Part shown: positions 1 through 12,154 of the stretch, in pieces
How the letters are laid out: each line of letters opens with the position of its first letter
Position numbering within the stretch: the first letter of the stretch is position 1
Assembly (NCBI RefSeq): GCF_018691265.1
Contig: NW_024881279.1
Coordinates: forward strand, 5,113,243-5,177,242
DNA: 64,000 bases
Direction: 5' to 3'
DNA from: Tyto alba
Lineage: Eukaryota > Chordata > Aves > Strigiformes > Tytonidae
Notes under the pieces: model-generated
The model's database searches: none
Seen by the model: only the letters and a program-made list of their open reading frames with translations
Told to the model about the DNA's origin: nothing
Made by a program: the position numbers and the translations under genes

Positions 1-59
1 TTGTTTTCCCATAGTTATTTTCATTTTAGCTGTATGCCAAGTTTAAGGCTTCAAGGATT

Positions 60-345
60 TTTCTGCAGTGACCTCTAAATCCCTCCACTGGTCAATATGA
101 TGCATGACCATTCAGTATAATATCCTTCTGTCTGGTTTGCTGGCCCCAGACTTATTATTTTATGTTTCTGTACATTAAACTGCATTTTCCATTCACTGGC
201 CCAGGCAACCAGTGGATTCAAATCCCTTGTTCCTCGTTATTTGTTCCCTCTCCAATTTTGTGCCCTCCACAAACTTTGATAGTTTGTGGAGATATTTTCA
301 TTCAAGTCATTTGCAGGTATTATAAATGAGGGAAGTCCCTTGGTG
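60..345 (-). repeat. Old CR1-like LINE fragment (degraded)
   Basis: The stretch has the wording of old sauropsid CR1-like LINE copies read on the reverse strand. It runs from a 'cattaaactgcattttccattc' type segment, through a 'ccagtggattcaaatccc' segment, to a 'ttttgtgccctccacaaact' segment and a following 'attcaagtcatttgcaggta' segment. This order matches my memory of the conserved block in reptile and bird copies (fit to oil-bar phrases such as 'tttggtgtcatctgcaaact'). No open frame survives. The left end may continue outside the window. The similarity is from memory, not alignment, so the family and both edges are uncertain. Confidence 0.4.
265..291. repeat. Perfect 10-bp inverted repeat, 7-nt loop
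   Basis: CTCCACAAAC at 265-274 is exactly the reverse complement of GTTTGTGGAG at 282-291, separated by TTTGATA. It lies inside the CR1-like fragment. The second arm seems to be extra relative to the remembered repeat wording, so it may be a local inverted duplication. Confidence 0.7.
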
Positions 346-3300
346 TTCTCATTTGTTGAGCCTTTACAATACGGGATTACATTTTCAAAGGAGGATGTAG
401 GGGGTTAGCAGAATGACTAGTGGATATTAATAGATACCTCTTGGTACAGATCCTCTGAAAGACACTGCTTCTGTCACAGTGGCTTTCTTACCTTTGCACA
501 GATGAAGGCTGTAAATCAGAGCAAAAGCTCATGTCTTTTGTTAAAATTGCTCTGGAGTGTAAGGTCTGTGAGAAATGGAAAAGGAAAAAGGGAAAGAGAG
601 TAAGGCATTAGGAATAGCAACTGATTAGGGAGTGGAACTATCATGGGAAAACAGGAATTTGAAGCACCTGAACTAATACTCTGAGGTGCAAAGTGGAACT
701 AGGATGTGAAATATGGACAAAGACTGGAAAGGAAACATATTCCTTCTATCGTTGTGTTTATTTGACCCTGTTGTGTGCATCACCATTGCTATCAGCTTTT
801 AGCTCTGCTACCCGCCTTTAGTCCTCTGACAGGTATTTCCTCATGTTGCAGCTGAGAAAAACTGAATTGTAAACCCAAAAGCTGTAAGACTAACTGAAGC
901 CCCGAGCCTGGTGTCCTGACCCCAGCACAATGCCACTGTGGGCACAAGCCACAGCACAGCCCGGCCACTGAACCGCAATGACGGTACAAACGAGGTTCAC
1001 AACCAGATTCCTTCTGGATAATTGCAGCCACTTCGGCACCACAAAAGGAAACAACAATGTCTCCTCATGAACCATGCAGGTTTTATTAAACATGTGTTTT
1101 GATTTGAAGCCAAACTGTGCTCGATTGTTTTATCACTGTTTATTCCTGTCTTTCACAGCCTTTATCAGTTATCCGCATCAGACCTGTGAGCACTGCGAGG
1201 GCTGAGTCACACAAATAGTACTTTTATCTGCAATCAAATCTATAATCAGGCAACAAAACTCCCTCATCTCGCTTCTATTTAGAGTCCCAATTCAGGCTCT
1301 TAAAGAAAAAGGGACTTCACGAAGGAATTTCGGTAATTATCCTCTCCCCTTCGTCCCCCAGATGTTGTTTTGTATGATATAGGTACCTGTGGATACTTGA
1401 AAAGAGCTCTCAGAGCTGCCGTCTCTTTAATGGAAGACTTTTAGGAAAGTGAACTTTAACATTTAAACTTCCCTATGAAAAACAGATCCATGTTAAGTTT
1501 GATACCATTTGCCTCGGGATGATCTCAGCTCTTAAAATATGATGGTTTTAGTCAGATTAAGAGCCTATATTGTTGCTGAAGAGAAAGAAGGGTGCCTCTT
1601 TAATTGCAGCTCAAATCTACCTAACAATTGCCACATGTTGAACGAGATTTAAGAGTTATTAAATATGAAAGCCACTATTCCTCCTCCACCATGAGCAGCC
1701 TTTTTTTTTTTTTAAATCTGGAAAGCACTGAGTAAAAGGGGGAGGAAAATATAAAAATCAAACAAAAAAAACTATCAGAAAACTGAAATCTGAAGAGGTA
1801 TGTTTGCTTTCTGTGAAGGCTGAAGTTAGTGCAATGCATTTCTCTCTGCAGCAGCATCTGCTGCATTAACTGAAACAAACTCTTGGCAGGTCTGGGAATC
1901 TTCTTGCGAGGAAAACTCAGTACAAATTCACAACAGTCATTGGTTTGCTGCCATCTGTTATCTGAGGTTATTTACAAGCAATAGGTTGATAACTTGACCA
2001 GAGCTGTGCTAAGCAAAGTCTCCTCTGACTGGTGTTGGGTGTAGCACCTGAGGCTCATGATCTGCTGTGCTCAGCTCATGGGAGACGGGCTCCTGTGCAG
2101 CTTCACAGCCTGACACAGCCCAGCAAAGACACCGAGGACCCCAGTCTGTGCAATTTTCCTTAAACTTCTGCTCTTCAGCATCTTGGAATTTAAAAAGTTC
2201 AATTTTTTTAAATTTATTTTATTTTATTTTTCTTCTGTATTTGTATGATGAAGGAGCAGCCTGAAAACTGAATTATTACTATTGTAGCACTTTGACTTTG
2301 CATTGTAACTCTGTGTGGCTGAGTAGGTCTGAAATACCCTAAGCCCAGTGCTGGCTGCAGTCTGCTCTGGGGAGAAAACCCTCAGCCAACGAGTGTCTGA
2401 ACCCTCTTGTCCTCCTTAGGGCCATGAGTCCCTGGTGCCCTGGAGCCTGGCAGCAATGAGAGACAAGGAACAGGGGAGCTTCTTGCACTGGGGCAGCAAT
2501 TGCCATTTTGCTGCTGTGTTCACTCAGTTCCCTTTATGTCCACACTTTCCATGTCTTGACTGTCCCCTTGTCTCCCTGGAGCAAACCCACTGGCTCGCCC
2601 GGCAGGAAAGCCCTGGCAGGGGTATTAGATGAGCTCATTATTGATGCCACTGGTTTGGGTCACTTGGCTTTGCAAACCTGAGCCGAGACCTAAGCCCAGG
2701 TACCAAGCCCAGGGTAGGCAGAAGCCAGCAGGCAGGGCAGACCCTGCACCCTCTCAGCTGCTGGGGAGGAGTTTTAAGAAGAGGGATGCTCAGGGTGCTC
2801 CCTCTGCCTAAGAGCTTCTGCAGCAATGTGGCTGTTTTGGAGAGCTCTCTACTAACTTTGCATCCCTTCGTGCTGTAAGTCACTCTTTGCTGTTTAGGAC
2901 ACTGATCCCCGTGGTAGCTCAGCTGGCGGGATGCCAGAGCCCTGACATTGGTTTGGAAGGATCTTCAAAGTGAAGCGCTCCTTCCTTCCCCAGCTGTGCT
3001 CAGAACAGCTAGGATTCTTCAAGGGACCTCTACCCATTGCTTATCAATGTGAATTTTCCACCGAGTGTGCCACCTTCTTTTCTCTTTTTGTGTTAGGGAT
3101 AAACCTACCGTGGACAGAAGCTCTGCTGGACTGTGGTGCCTCTCTGGGAATGGCCTGAACGACTTGAGCTGTCAACTCCAGTCCCAAAATAACAAGCCAG
3201 CACATCTACTCAGTTAACTGAGACCACAGGATACAACTGTGTAGGAGGTGAGAGCAGACATAAAAGAGGTCAAGGCAATAAAGGGTGTTTTTATAAATCA

Positions 3301-3363
3301 TCTATTATAATTTGTGGAGAGTTAATGTTGGGTCAGATGGAGAGTTACAGCTACCGTATATAC
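346..3363. other. Unique noncoding sequence
   Basis: No gene recognised. Short open frames on both strands have no protein-like content. An AP-1/MAF-like TGAGTCA lies near 1205, an 8-bp-arm palindrome (TGCAGCAG / CTGCTGCA) near 1847-1865, and a TTTTA-rich low-complexity patch near 2205-2233. The 1290-1680 part is dense, repeat-free AT-rich sequence of the kind often seen in conserved noncoding elements, but conservation cannot be judged here. Confidence 0.6.
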
Positions 3364-3380
3364 AAAAAAAAAAAAAAAAA
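3364..3380. repeat. Poly-A run (17)
   Basis: An uninterrupted run of 17 A. No AATAAA is present in the preceding 30 bases, so it does not look like the tail of a retrocopy. Confidence 0.9.
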
Positions 3381-6300
3381 GGAAAAAGCTAACTCTTGTT
3401 TTTCAGAGGTCAGTGATTAAATTTATTTTCAGATGTTAGCCCTCTGCTCCCTTTCCATTGTGCTTGACAGTATTTCAGAGAGATCTTCAGCCGCTAGCAG
3501 CAGGATTTTGAAGCTATGGTAATATAGTTCTCGTACAATACATTATTCATTTTTCTAGGTCTCCATTCAGCAATCCTGGCAGCTAAGTAGGATGGTATAG
3601 TCTAGGGCAGAGGCCACTGCAGATCTTTGCAGTCTGGCAGGAGAACTCAGCTAAACCTCTCAGGTTACAAAGGAAAAGCAATTTTCATTTTCCCTCCTGC
3701 TCAGCAAAGTAAAACCCAGCTCCTAATTTTCAGCGAAGAAATCACAATGGTTGGATTTTTTTGGGTCTGATCTCAGACACTTCCCTGTAAATCTGGAGGC
3801 GTTTACAGAGCTGGGAACACAGTTACCTCTTTGGCAAAGTGCAGGAAAGGGGAAAACAATTGGCTTTCTACCATGTTTTTAAGCTTCACGTTCTATAGGG
3901 ATGACAGAAGCCATTTATTCCTCCCAAGCACCTTGTACAGGCTCAGTGTTGCCCCCTGAGTTATCTGTCAGGGAATGCTCCCACGGCACATTCTGCAGTC
4001 CGTTTCCAACGTGTCCTTGCCATGGCTTGATGTCAGCATCTTCCCTCTCCCCTAGCTCTCCTCCTGCAGACCTGCCTTCCCATTTGTGCCAAACATCAGA
4101 CCAGCTGCTCATGGAGCTAAGTCCTAGCTGTGGGGGTGGATATTTCAAAGAGGCTAGTAGAGATGCAAACCTTTTCTGCAGCCTAAAATCTCCCCAACAA
4201 ATTGCAATTTGTGCTTACAAGGTAAAATTAAACCCCTTAATTCTTACAGTAGGTGGAAGTGTTGTTTAGAGATTGGGATTGTACTCAGGACTGTCAGGTT
4301 CTGTCTTTGTCTATTCTGCTGTGTTTCTTTGGGTTGCACTTTCTGAGACATGATCATGTTGTTTTGGAAATTACTCTGACCAACAGGACCAACTTTCAGA
4401 ACAAAATCAAACCTTTGTCCCCTTATCCATCCCCACGATAGGGCTAGAGAGCTGGAAGAAAGATTTCTTGACTAATCATCATGGGAAAGGGAACAACTGG
4501 GACATTCAGGGAACAAACCAGCTTTCCTGAACTTTCATTCTTTGGCTCCACCCTTTCCCCCAACAATAAACCAGATCTTCAGTTGTCGCGCTAACAATTG
4601 TCTGGACAAGGAATTTGCCTTGATTCTTCTTCTTTTTCTTCTTCACTTTCCTCTTTAACTTTTTAACTTTTCTTTATTATAAAATTCCAACTTCCAGCTG
4701 ACCCTTGAGTAATTGGTTTTGTTTCAAGGGTTATTTGAGGTCTAAATGAGCCCAATGACATCCGTTTAATTTTAGATGCCTGGAAAATGTTCTAAAATTA
4801 ATGAAATCCAAATGTATGACAAATGAATAGAACAATTTTATTTATTAAAAAGACGGTTAAAAATAATTCTAAACATTTCAAGAAAACAAAAGAGGTGAAT
4901 GGGATTTGTCATTGTTTAAATTGTACTTATTATATTACATTTCAGTGAAATGCCCTCTCGACCTTCCACAGTTTGCTCGATTTCCTCATCAGGCTCCTTC
5001 CAGCTAATTTGCTTTGACATAAACAAAAAGAAAAGAATTCAAGAATCAAATGCAGTCATCCAATATTTGGGGTCTTGGTGCTGATTATAGCCAGATACAA
5101 ATAAGAATGAATGGAACTTGCTAAAAGCAGGACCATGTTATTAATTCTTCATGAATATTTGGATGGTCATGGGAAATGTATGAAGCCACACAAATCTCAA
5201 ACGTGTCACAAAATGTAGCTTGAGTGCTCATTCCTTTTAGAAATGTGTAGTTGAAATGCATAATTTGCCATTTTCCTCTTTCGCAAGTTTTAGTCCGCCT
5301 CTCTGGGCTGCAGAAATTTTAGGTGGCTTAAGTAAGCATTCACAAATCATGAGTGAGGAAAGGTGATTTATCCATTTTATGCACTTGATTTGCTACATGT
5401 ATTCTTTTGAAAGGAATGCCTAACCAGAGGAATTATACAGACATTATGGATCATCCAGGAGACAGTTTCCTCTAATATTTGTAATATTCTCAGTGCAACT
5501 GGTGCTGGGATTCTCTTTAACTATTGCCTCTTGTGTGGCTTAAAAGCCTCCAAAACAAATATAAATTATAGTTTGTGGGAATATATATGCATACGCATAA
5601 TCTTTGTCTTTTTATAAGAAGTAAAATAAAAAAGACCAACATGGGGTTTTATGGTACTTTTGTACACTATGGTATTGTAAAGCACGTGATAAATAGCAAA
5701 TTGGGCAGCACGAGTGACTCTGCAGGTAAACATGATATCGTCAATGAATGAAGTGATAATTCTCACACACCTCTACCTTTAGAAAGGAAATGAAACTTAA
5801 TACTGTGGATACAGTCCCACTCAGCGTAATGGCACACGTCAGGAATATTTAAAAGAGATTGCGTAGGAAAGGTTTTACTACATAGAAACAGAATGTCCCC
5901 AGGATAGACCGTGTGTGTGTTTCATTTACAGCTTCACCAGAAATTACAGTGACTGTGACCCAGGTATGGTACCTGAGCAGTACAGTGCAGAGTTCCTGAA
6001 TGCAATGAACTTTTTACATTGCCCTCTCTTTCTGGGAGCCCACCAGGACTCGTAGGTCAATTCTGAAGTTGAATTTCAACTCTACTTTTGGAATACAGAA
6101 GTTTGAAAAGCTCACACTAGGGCTAGGTATCTGTAAGCCTCCTAAAAATTACAGAGTGCAGAACTGCTCAGAAAGGGGATCAGTTCAGATAGCCTTTTTT
6201 GTTTCCACCCACCCTTTTCCTCAGCAAAGAAAAATAGAAATCTTGTTGAAGATAAAATTATTAATGGTCTTGAAGAACCATTTGTTCTCATAACAAACCT

Positions 6301-8763
6301 TGCATGGAGGTGATTTAGTTCATGCATTTAGCTTGCTATTCTTCTGGTCTACAGATTATAACCTTCCTGTTTAGGAAAAAACAATGAAGAATCAAGACTG
6401 TAAATGTCTTCTGACACTAGCTGTATCTCCAGTTATCATGTTTGAGGTCTTCCATTTTGAGGGGATTTTTCTGGTTGGTATTTACAGTATCCTTGTGCTT
6501 TGACTTCTCTTGACTCCTTGGTTGAAGTTGCCAAATTTATTCATATTTGTCTGCTTTTGTACTATAGCAATTTACAATTGTTGTTGAAGGTTACCTTGCT
6601 TTCTAAGTAAATGTTACCCTCAAATGGTCACTAGTTCTTGTCCTTTATACGTCAAAAGTTGTCTAATCTGTTCCCAAATTGTCTGAATTCTATTGCCAGC
6701 TAGTTTGGTACTTTCTCAAATAGCTGTGGATATTTGAAAAGAATACCCAACCTTGAATAGAAACTGCAAGCAATATTGCATGAAATTTTCTGTAGGGGTA
6801 GTCAGAATCCACCCTGGTACCTGTGAAATCTTTCAAGTTCTTGAGAATCAGTGATTGACTTTTAGCGGTAAATTAGGCTAAAGCTGACAAATACATAAAA
6901 GATTGGTGGAATCAGAGTGATCAACATCATTTTGGAAGTTGGTTGTATTTGCTATACATATATCTGATAACAAAGTAAAACTATTTAAGCATAGTTTATT
7001 GGACATTTCTCTGTAGTACAGGTGCTGAGCTCCAGATAACTGCGTTACATGGCTCACTGCTTAACCTTATCATTCAGTCATTTTTAGCTCAGTTGACAGA
7101 AGGATCACTGGTGTAGCTGTAATTGGAGTTTACAATGTTTGCAAGTATTAGGTGACTTGTAGCTTAATGCCATAACTATAGGGACAATAAATTACATGGT
7201 CATTAGAGGGCTTTAGCTATTCATATAGTATTAAGCATAAGAAGGACAGTAACATTTCTCTAATAACACATAAAATGTATATTCCAATTAAAACCATAAT
7301 AGGATAGACTTGGCATTACATTACAGCCTCTCATGAATTTCACTGCTTAGGAATTATTACCGTTAAAGTCATGGTTTCAAAGACTTGCACACAGGGATAA
7401 TAAATTCTCACAAGCAGGTTTAGACAGAAGCATTGTGCCTCCATGGAGGAAGACTGTGTTTTAAAGCTCTGAAAATTCAGCTAGTGAGCAAAAGTTTGAG
7501 GGGTTCTGATTCTTGCTTTCCTTTTTGTCTTCCACTTTTGGCTGGCTCCCCAAACCAAGTGAGGCTTAATTAAAAGCAATTGAGTAAACAAAAAGCAGTC
7601 AAAAATTATATTTAGAGGTTTTTATATTCTTCTAGAAGCAGTTCTGCCCCTGTATGTTAGTGCATGTTTTGTTATGTTCTTGGGAGACTTATTTAAAGGG
7701 ATGTTGAAACCATCTTATTTTTAAATCCCAATCTATTTTCTGTCCCTGATATGTGCAGGTTTCTTTTATGAGAATGCAGGCCAAAGAGGGTAGTCAGAGC
7801 TATACTTCGTCTAAGGAACAGTTTAATGCAATATATTCTCCAGTGTTCAAATACAAAGTTCTTATCTTTCTTTTCACTCACCATTGGTGTCCCCAAGGAC
7901 AGCACACAGCTGCTATGCGTGTGCATTCAGATGTCAGTTAGGTATACTCATTATCCCAAGGGTATGTTTCATTTATGTTTGAAGGTGTTGAGTCCGATAA
8001 AACTCAAGCATCTGTTTCACTGCAAAGACACAAGTGCTTATATGACCTTGCAGAAGAAGACTGTTGGTCAGAATGGGACCCCCTTTCTTTATTTGAGATT
8101 AGGCCTCCTTGTTTGTTCACTAGTCACTTCATCCTTGTAAAGCTCTAAGAGATACAGGGATGTTTGGAAGACAAACTGAACTGTGCTTCCTTGGTCAGTT
8201 CTTCACCCCCTTTTCCCTGCCCATCCTGCAATAACCTCCTTAAGTCTCGGTTGTTAAAATGGTTATAAACTTGCTTTGGGAGATTATGGGTTTGCATCAC
8301 AGTTACACAAAGATTATTTGAAGTGTAGTTAACATGGACTAGGAGTTATCTCTGAAAGCTGTTTCACAACAAGCAGAACTACTAAAGTCTTAATTCCAGA
8401 TTGTTAGGAGACTAGAAAGGAAAGTTAAATGGGTCCCCAAGGGGAAAAAATTAAACACCTTTTAGAAAACAAAAATGTTTCTTGAAACACAGTTGCTAGA
8501 ATGATTAAGAGGGAGATAGATTGTTTTTCATCAGGAATCTTCATCACTAGACAGAAAACAACAAATAAGCAAGGCTGAAGCCACTACCAAGATGAAGAGA
8601 GTATCAGAACCCTGTGTCAGGTTGGAAACTACTCTTTTCCCTAGAGTTGTAGCAGACCACAAAACTAGTCGATGAAAAGGACAAAGCTGTCTGTATCAGC
8701 AACAAGAGAATCACTCTGCAGCTCCTTTCCTAATGCTGCTGTGTTCCTGTCCTTTTTCTCCAG
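3381..8763. other. Unique noncoding sequence
   Basis: No gene recognised. The longest open frame (3901-4269, plus, 122 codons) has biased Ser/Pro/Cys content and overlaps an open frame on the other strand, as expected from low stop density. A pyrimidine-rich tract lies at about 4622-4680. 4730-5000 is AT-rich repeat-free sequence that contains a hairpin (listed separately). A CACGTG E-box lies at 5683-5688. A possible 32-bp micro-exon at 5932-5963 (acceptor TTTCATTTACAG, donor CAG|GTATGG) is weak. Confidence 0.55.
4766..4801. repeat. Perfect 11-bp inverted repeat, 14-nt loop
   Basis: TTAATTTTAGA at 4766-4776 and TCTAAAATTAA at 4791-4801 are exact reverse complements around a 14-nt loop. The arms are AT-rich and resemble paired homeodomain-type sites, but no factor can be named. 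Confidence 0.8.
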
Positions 8764-8945
8764 GGTGAGTTCTATGTCTCAAATTAAAACATTTGGTGGG
8801 TTTGTCGCACCCGTCCCCCACCCACAATCTCCTGTGAGAACCTCCAACAGCAAACCTACCCATGGGGTCTGGGGGATACCACTTCAGCTTCTGGTCTTCT
8901 TAGCCTGGACCATGCAGCATCATGCTGCTAAGCTCTTGTGTGTAG

Positions 8946-9182
8946 GGAGGAAGAGGACTTTGCTTTTTCTCACTCCCCAGACTCAGGGGATTCATATTCT
9001 AGCAGCTCTGGCTTTGATGCCCAACCTGCTGACACTGAGAACATACCTTCTTCCTTTGAGAATGGAGGTGTTGGTGCAACTGTGTCTCAAATCTCTGCAA
9101 GCACCAGAAGGTGCTGTAAAAATTATCCTTGCACTGTTGAGGACTTGGATGAACAATGTAGATTGGATAATACCAATCAGCT
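8946..9182 (+). other. Candidate symmetric internal exon (79 codons, phase 2-2)
   Basis: The acceptor TTGTGTGTAG ends at 8945 with a good branch point (CTGCTAAG) about 15 bases upstream. The donor CT|GTGAGT follows at 9183. The length is 237 bp, exactly 79 codons, entering and leaving in phase 2, with no stop. The peptide is protein-like: acidic start EEEDFAFSHSPDSGDSYSSS, then Gly/Asp/Pro-containing text, then a Cys-bearing end (CCKNYPCTVEDLDEQC). I do not recognise a family. An alternative stronger acceptor (TTCTCACTCCCCAG, ending 8980) would shorten it to 202 bp. It competes with the terminal-exon reading of the same region. The polypyrimidine tract of the 8945 acceptor is weak. Confidence 0.28.
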
Positions 9183-9295
9183 GTGAGTTACATCCCTCTG
9201 CACATGCCTCCATAATGGACACGCCCCACCCCCCCATACTTTAGGAGTTGAAGTGTAATCTGCCCTGCTCTTCTCTACAACAGTTTATGGTATAT

Positions 9296-9307
9296 AATAA
9301 AAATAAA
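9296..9307 (+). promoter_or_regulatory. Tandem poly(A) signals
   Basis: Two AATAAA hexamers back to back at 9296-9301 and 9302-9307. They lie 52 bases after the stop of the 190-codon frame. They are meaningful only if the candidate terminal exon is transcribed. Confidence 0.35.
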
Positions 9308-9320
9308 CAAAGAATAGTCT

Positions 9321-11750
9321 CCAGTGCACAGGCCAAAGATCTTATAGTTGCTGTAGGAAACATACACAAGTATCTTCCAATGGAAACAATGTGATGTCTT
9401 CTTGCATGTCCAGAAATTTTTCATTCTGTCATAACACTGTAGTCTCTCCACTCCTCTTCATAAGCCCTTCATCCCTCTTTGCTAATGGTTTACAATATTG
9501 AACAATTTAACTGTATATATTGATGTAAATCATGTCACCTTCTCTGTGAATTATATAAAATAATCTATGTTGGAGAACTCATGGAAGGGTTTTTAAGGCT
9601 GCAATTCATCTTCTCTTTTCCATTACCCTGGGCAAGAATAAAAGCCAGATACAAATTTGGCTCTTTCCTTCAGAAAGGAAAAAAATATAGTTATTTAATA
9701 TCTGAAACTAGTAGTTCCTCTATTCATAAATTGGACTAGACAAGCTCTAAGGAAGGTGTGTTAGTCCAGACTCTCTCCCTTGAAATCTGTGGAACTACGG
9801 ACAGCAGACAGCGTAGTTTATATTTGTTTGTAAAGTGCCAGCTAGTCAGTAACACTAAAATAATTACAGATTTGCAGTTTATCATTTTTTTAACTTCCTA
9901 CTGAGTCAGAAAATGATTTTCATACCAAGTCTAATCTACTGGTGCCTGTACGCTTGGAAATCACTATTGGATGGTTTGATGGAAATCTGACCTTTGTCCC
10001 ATCCATCTGTGTATTAAAAACGGACATTAATGAGGTTGCACCAGGCTGTATTTCATTCCCTGCCCCAGGCTAGCTAAGCTGTACTACAAACGCAAGAAAA
10101 TGCTGGATATCCAAGACTCCAGCTTGTCCCTGTGTACAGCTCCGCCGCCCTGGGGATAGCCATACAGAATGGTACCGCATTTCTTTGCGAAGTGCTGTAA
10201 CAGGTCCCCATGAATCCACCCAGCAAAAGAAGGGGAGGTATGGGTTGTGGAAGCTGCATGACCTTGTGAGTGGGGAGTCCTGTCCTGTGCTCACCCCCTG
10301 CTCATGGGATACACAGGGTTTGGATTGGTATCATGGACTGGCAACCACTTCCCCCAACCAGCCACCATGGCTATAACCAGGAATGACCCTGAAGGTTCCC
10401 CAGCCTGAGAAGAAACAATTTTGTAATCTCTACATCCTTGTAGTTTTTTGGAAGGCTTCCAGACTTTTTTTTAAAGGAATCATATTTTATTTGACTTGTA
10501 TTTTCTCAACCTCTGGTTGCCAGCCACAGAGCTGGCTGATTTAAGTAAGAGCTGATACTGAAATACAGGCACTTAAGCAAGTATTGGGCATTTAAAAGGT
10601 TCAATTTAAGTATATGAAATAAGACTTTCATACATTTTTTCTCAACCTCACCACCCAAAAGTGAGATCTAGATATCCATTTAGGTGGCCACATCTGAGAA
10701 ACTGGCACTCAAAACATATACAAGCTCATTAAGTATGCAATTATGGTCACCTAATTGTGGTATTCCACATAGGGGCAATTGCTTGGATTTCCTGTGGAGA
10801 AAAATGAGCATATGTCCGCTGTGGAACAGGAGAACATTCAAACTGGATGCAGCTGTACTTGTATGTGCAAAATGTACGGAAAATCCTTGATGTGGGGCAT
10901 CTGTGTTAAAACCAGAAAAGGAGAGGTCCAGAAACTCAGGTATTAGGAGTTAACATTATAATAGCACAACTTTTGAAATCCCTTCTTGTACTGTCACTTT
11001 AAATGTTTTATTGATTAAGGCCTAGATTACTTAACCTAAAGCCCTATATTTATATTTAGCCAAGGTAAGTTATGAGTCACGAGTAATCCTTTTGATCCAG
11101 AGGTTGCCATGGGTCACCAGAGAAATGAGTTGAGTTATAATATCCTAGCAAACTAGCTGTGTGTACAGAAGAATAAATTAAATAAACTCTCCCTTAGAAA
11201 GTTTCAGTGATTCCATACTCTGTTTCTGTTTAACCAGAAAATGTTGTGTTTGTTTTCTTTTCTCCCCCCATCTAAAACTGAAATACATTTGTGATGACAG
11301 ATACAAATATAGTCACTGATGTTTGTAGCCAGCTGAATTGTCTTTCCACTAAGGGTGTCAGCACTTCTGTCCTGAGCCTTGGCTGCTCCAGTTGAGAACT
11401 GAGATCTTTAAAAACACATGTGAATAAATTTGACTCAGGTGACTTATCTGTGTTGAACTCCAAGTTGAAGTGGCATTACCCAGGTGCGTTTTTATCTGTC
11501 TGATCAGGTCTGCTGGTTACTACTACAGCCAAACATAGCTGATCTTCATAAGCTTCAGAACCTGTGAGGTATGCGAAATACAAGCATTGGTCTAAGTATT
11601 CCCCTGCATATGCAACCCTGTCTAGCTGCAATGCAGTAAGTTATTTCAGTTCTCAGGCAGGCCAAGTCTGCAGACCCTAATGAGAATAGAAATATTTTTT
11701 TTTTCTTGCTTTTTATAGTCTTGGACCCTGTTAAACAAGGTGGTGAGTAC
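9321..11750. other. Unique noncoding sequence
   Basis: No gene recognised. A perfect donor AAG|GTAAGT lies at 11064/11065 (plus), preceded only 5 bases earlier by an acceptor-like ATATTTAG, so no convincing exon can be drawn. A slightly GC-richer patch at 10,030-10,390 has short open frames in several phases without protein-like content. Confidence 0.55.
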
Positions 11751-11755
11751 CCACA
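11751..11755. repeat. Target-site duplication, left copy (CCACA)
   Basis: CCACA immediately precedes the LTR terminus TGTTGTGG and is repeated exactly at 12830-12834 after the other terminus. Five bases is the usual duplication length of ERVL-type (class III) elements. Confidence 0.85.
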
Positions 11756-11944
11756 TGTTGTGGTTTAGGCCTGATTGGCAGCCAACCACAATGCAGCAGC
11801 TCTCTCTTCCTTCCCCTCCGGCAATGAGAAGGGACAGAGAGCCAGGCTTGGGGTTCAAGATAGGACTGGGATGGGGAAAAATCCCCCTTTTATGATCACG
11901 AGCAAAAGGCAGACTCGTTAGGGGAAGAAAAAAAAGAACATACA

Positions 11945-11950
11945 TTTATT
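11945..11950 (-). promoter_or_regulatory. LTR poly(A) signal (AATAAA)
   Basis: The minus strand reads GTAATAAATGTATG here, followed about 10 bases later by a T-rich stretch (11,926-11,940 region) that could serve as downstream element. It lies about 190 bp from the LTR 3' terminus. Confidence 0.65.
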
Positions 11951-12016
11951 ACAGACACTAGCAACACATAACAGAGTAGGACAGTGAGAAGCATTGCCAC
12001 GTCTTGAGAACACCTT

Positions 12017-12039
12017 CCCCCCACCCCTCCCTTCTTCCC
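12017..12039 (-). other. G-quadruplex-type motif in the LTR
   Basis: On the minus (sense) strand four G-runs (GGG, GGG, GGGG, GGGGGG) are separated by loops of 5, 1 and 1 bases, meeting the standard four-tract pattern. It lies about 70 bases upstream of the LTR AATAAA and could affect 3' end processing of LTR transcripts. Confidence 0.6.
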
Positions 12040-12154
12040 GGGCTCAGGTCTGCTCCCGATATCTCTACCTCCTCCCCGAGTGGCGCAGGGGCAGGGAATG
12101 GGGGGTGCAGTCAGCGCTGCCACTTCCTTCATGTTCGGTGAGGGGAGTGTCCAG

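Larger units (their letters stand above)
8764..9320 (+). other. Candidate terminal exon of an unknown transcript
   Basis: A strong 3' splice site (TCCTTTTTCTCCAG, ending 8763, with a possible branch point CCTAATG upstream) opens the block. A frame beginning further upstream at ATG 8672 stays open for 190 codons and stops at 9244. Two AATAAA signals follow at 9296-9301 and 9302-9307. Acceptor, open frame, stop and tandem poly(A) signals in that order are the anatomy of a 3' terminal exon. The peptide is not one I recognise, and the ATG has a poor initiation context. The same bases are open in a second plus frame (see 8946-9182) and partly on the minus strand, so low stop density may explain the openness. 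It could be a lncRNA end, a lineage-specific exon or chance. Confidence 0.28.

Noticed and set aside
2908..2970. tRNA-like A box (TAGCTCAGCTGG at 2915-2926) with a loose B-box-like word downstream, as in a tRNA gene or SINE head
   Set aside because: The spacing to the nearest B-box-like word (2950) is about nine bases short, the D stem does not pair, and no acceptor stem can be formed. No SINE body follows.
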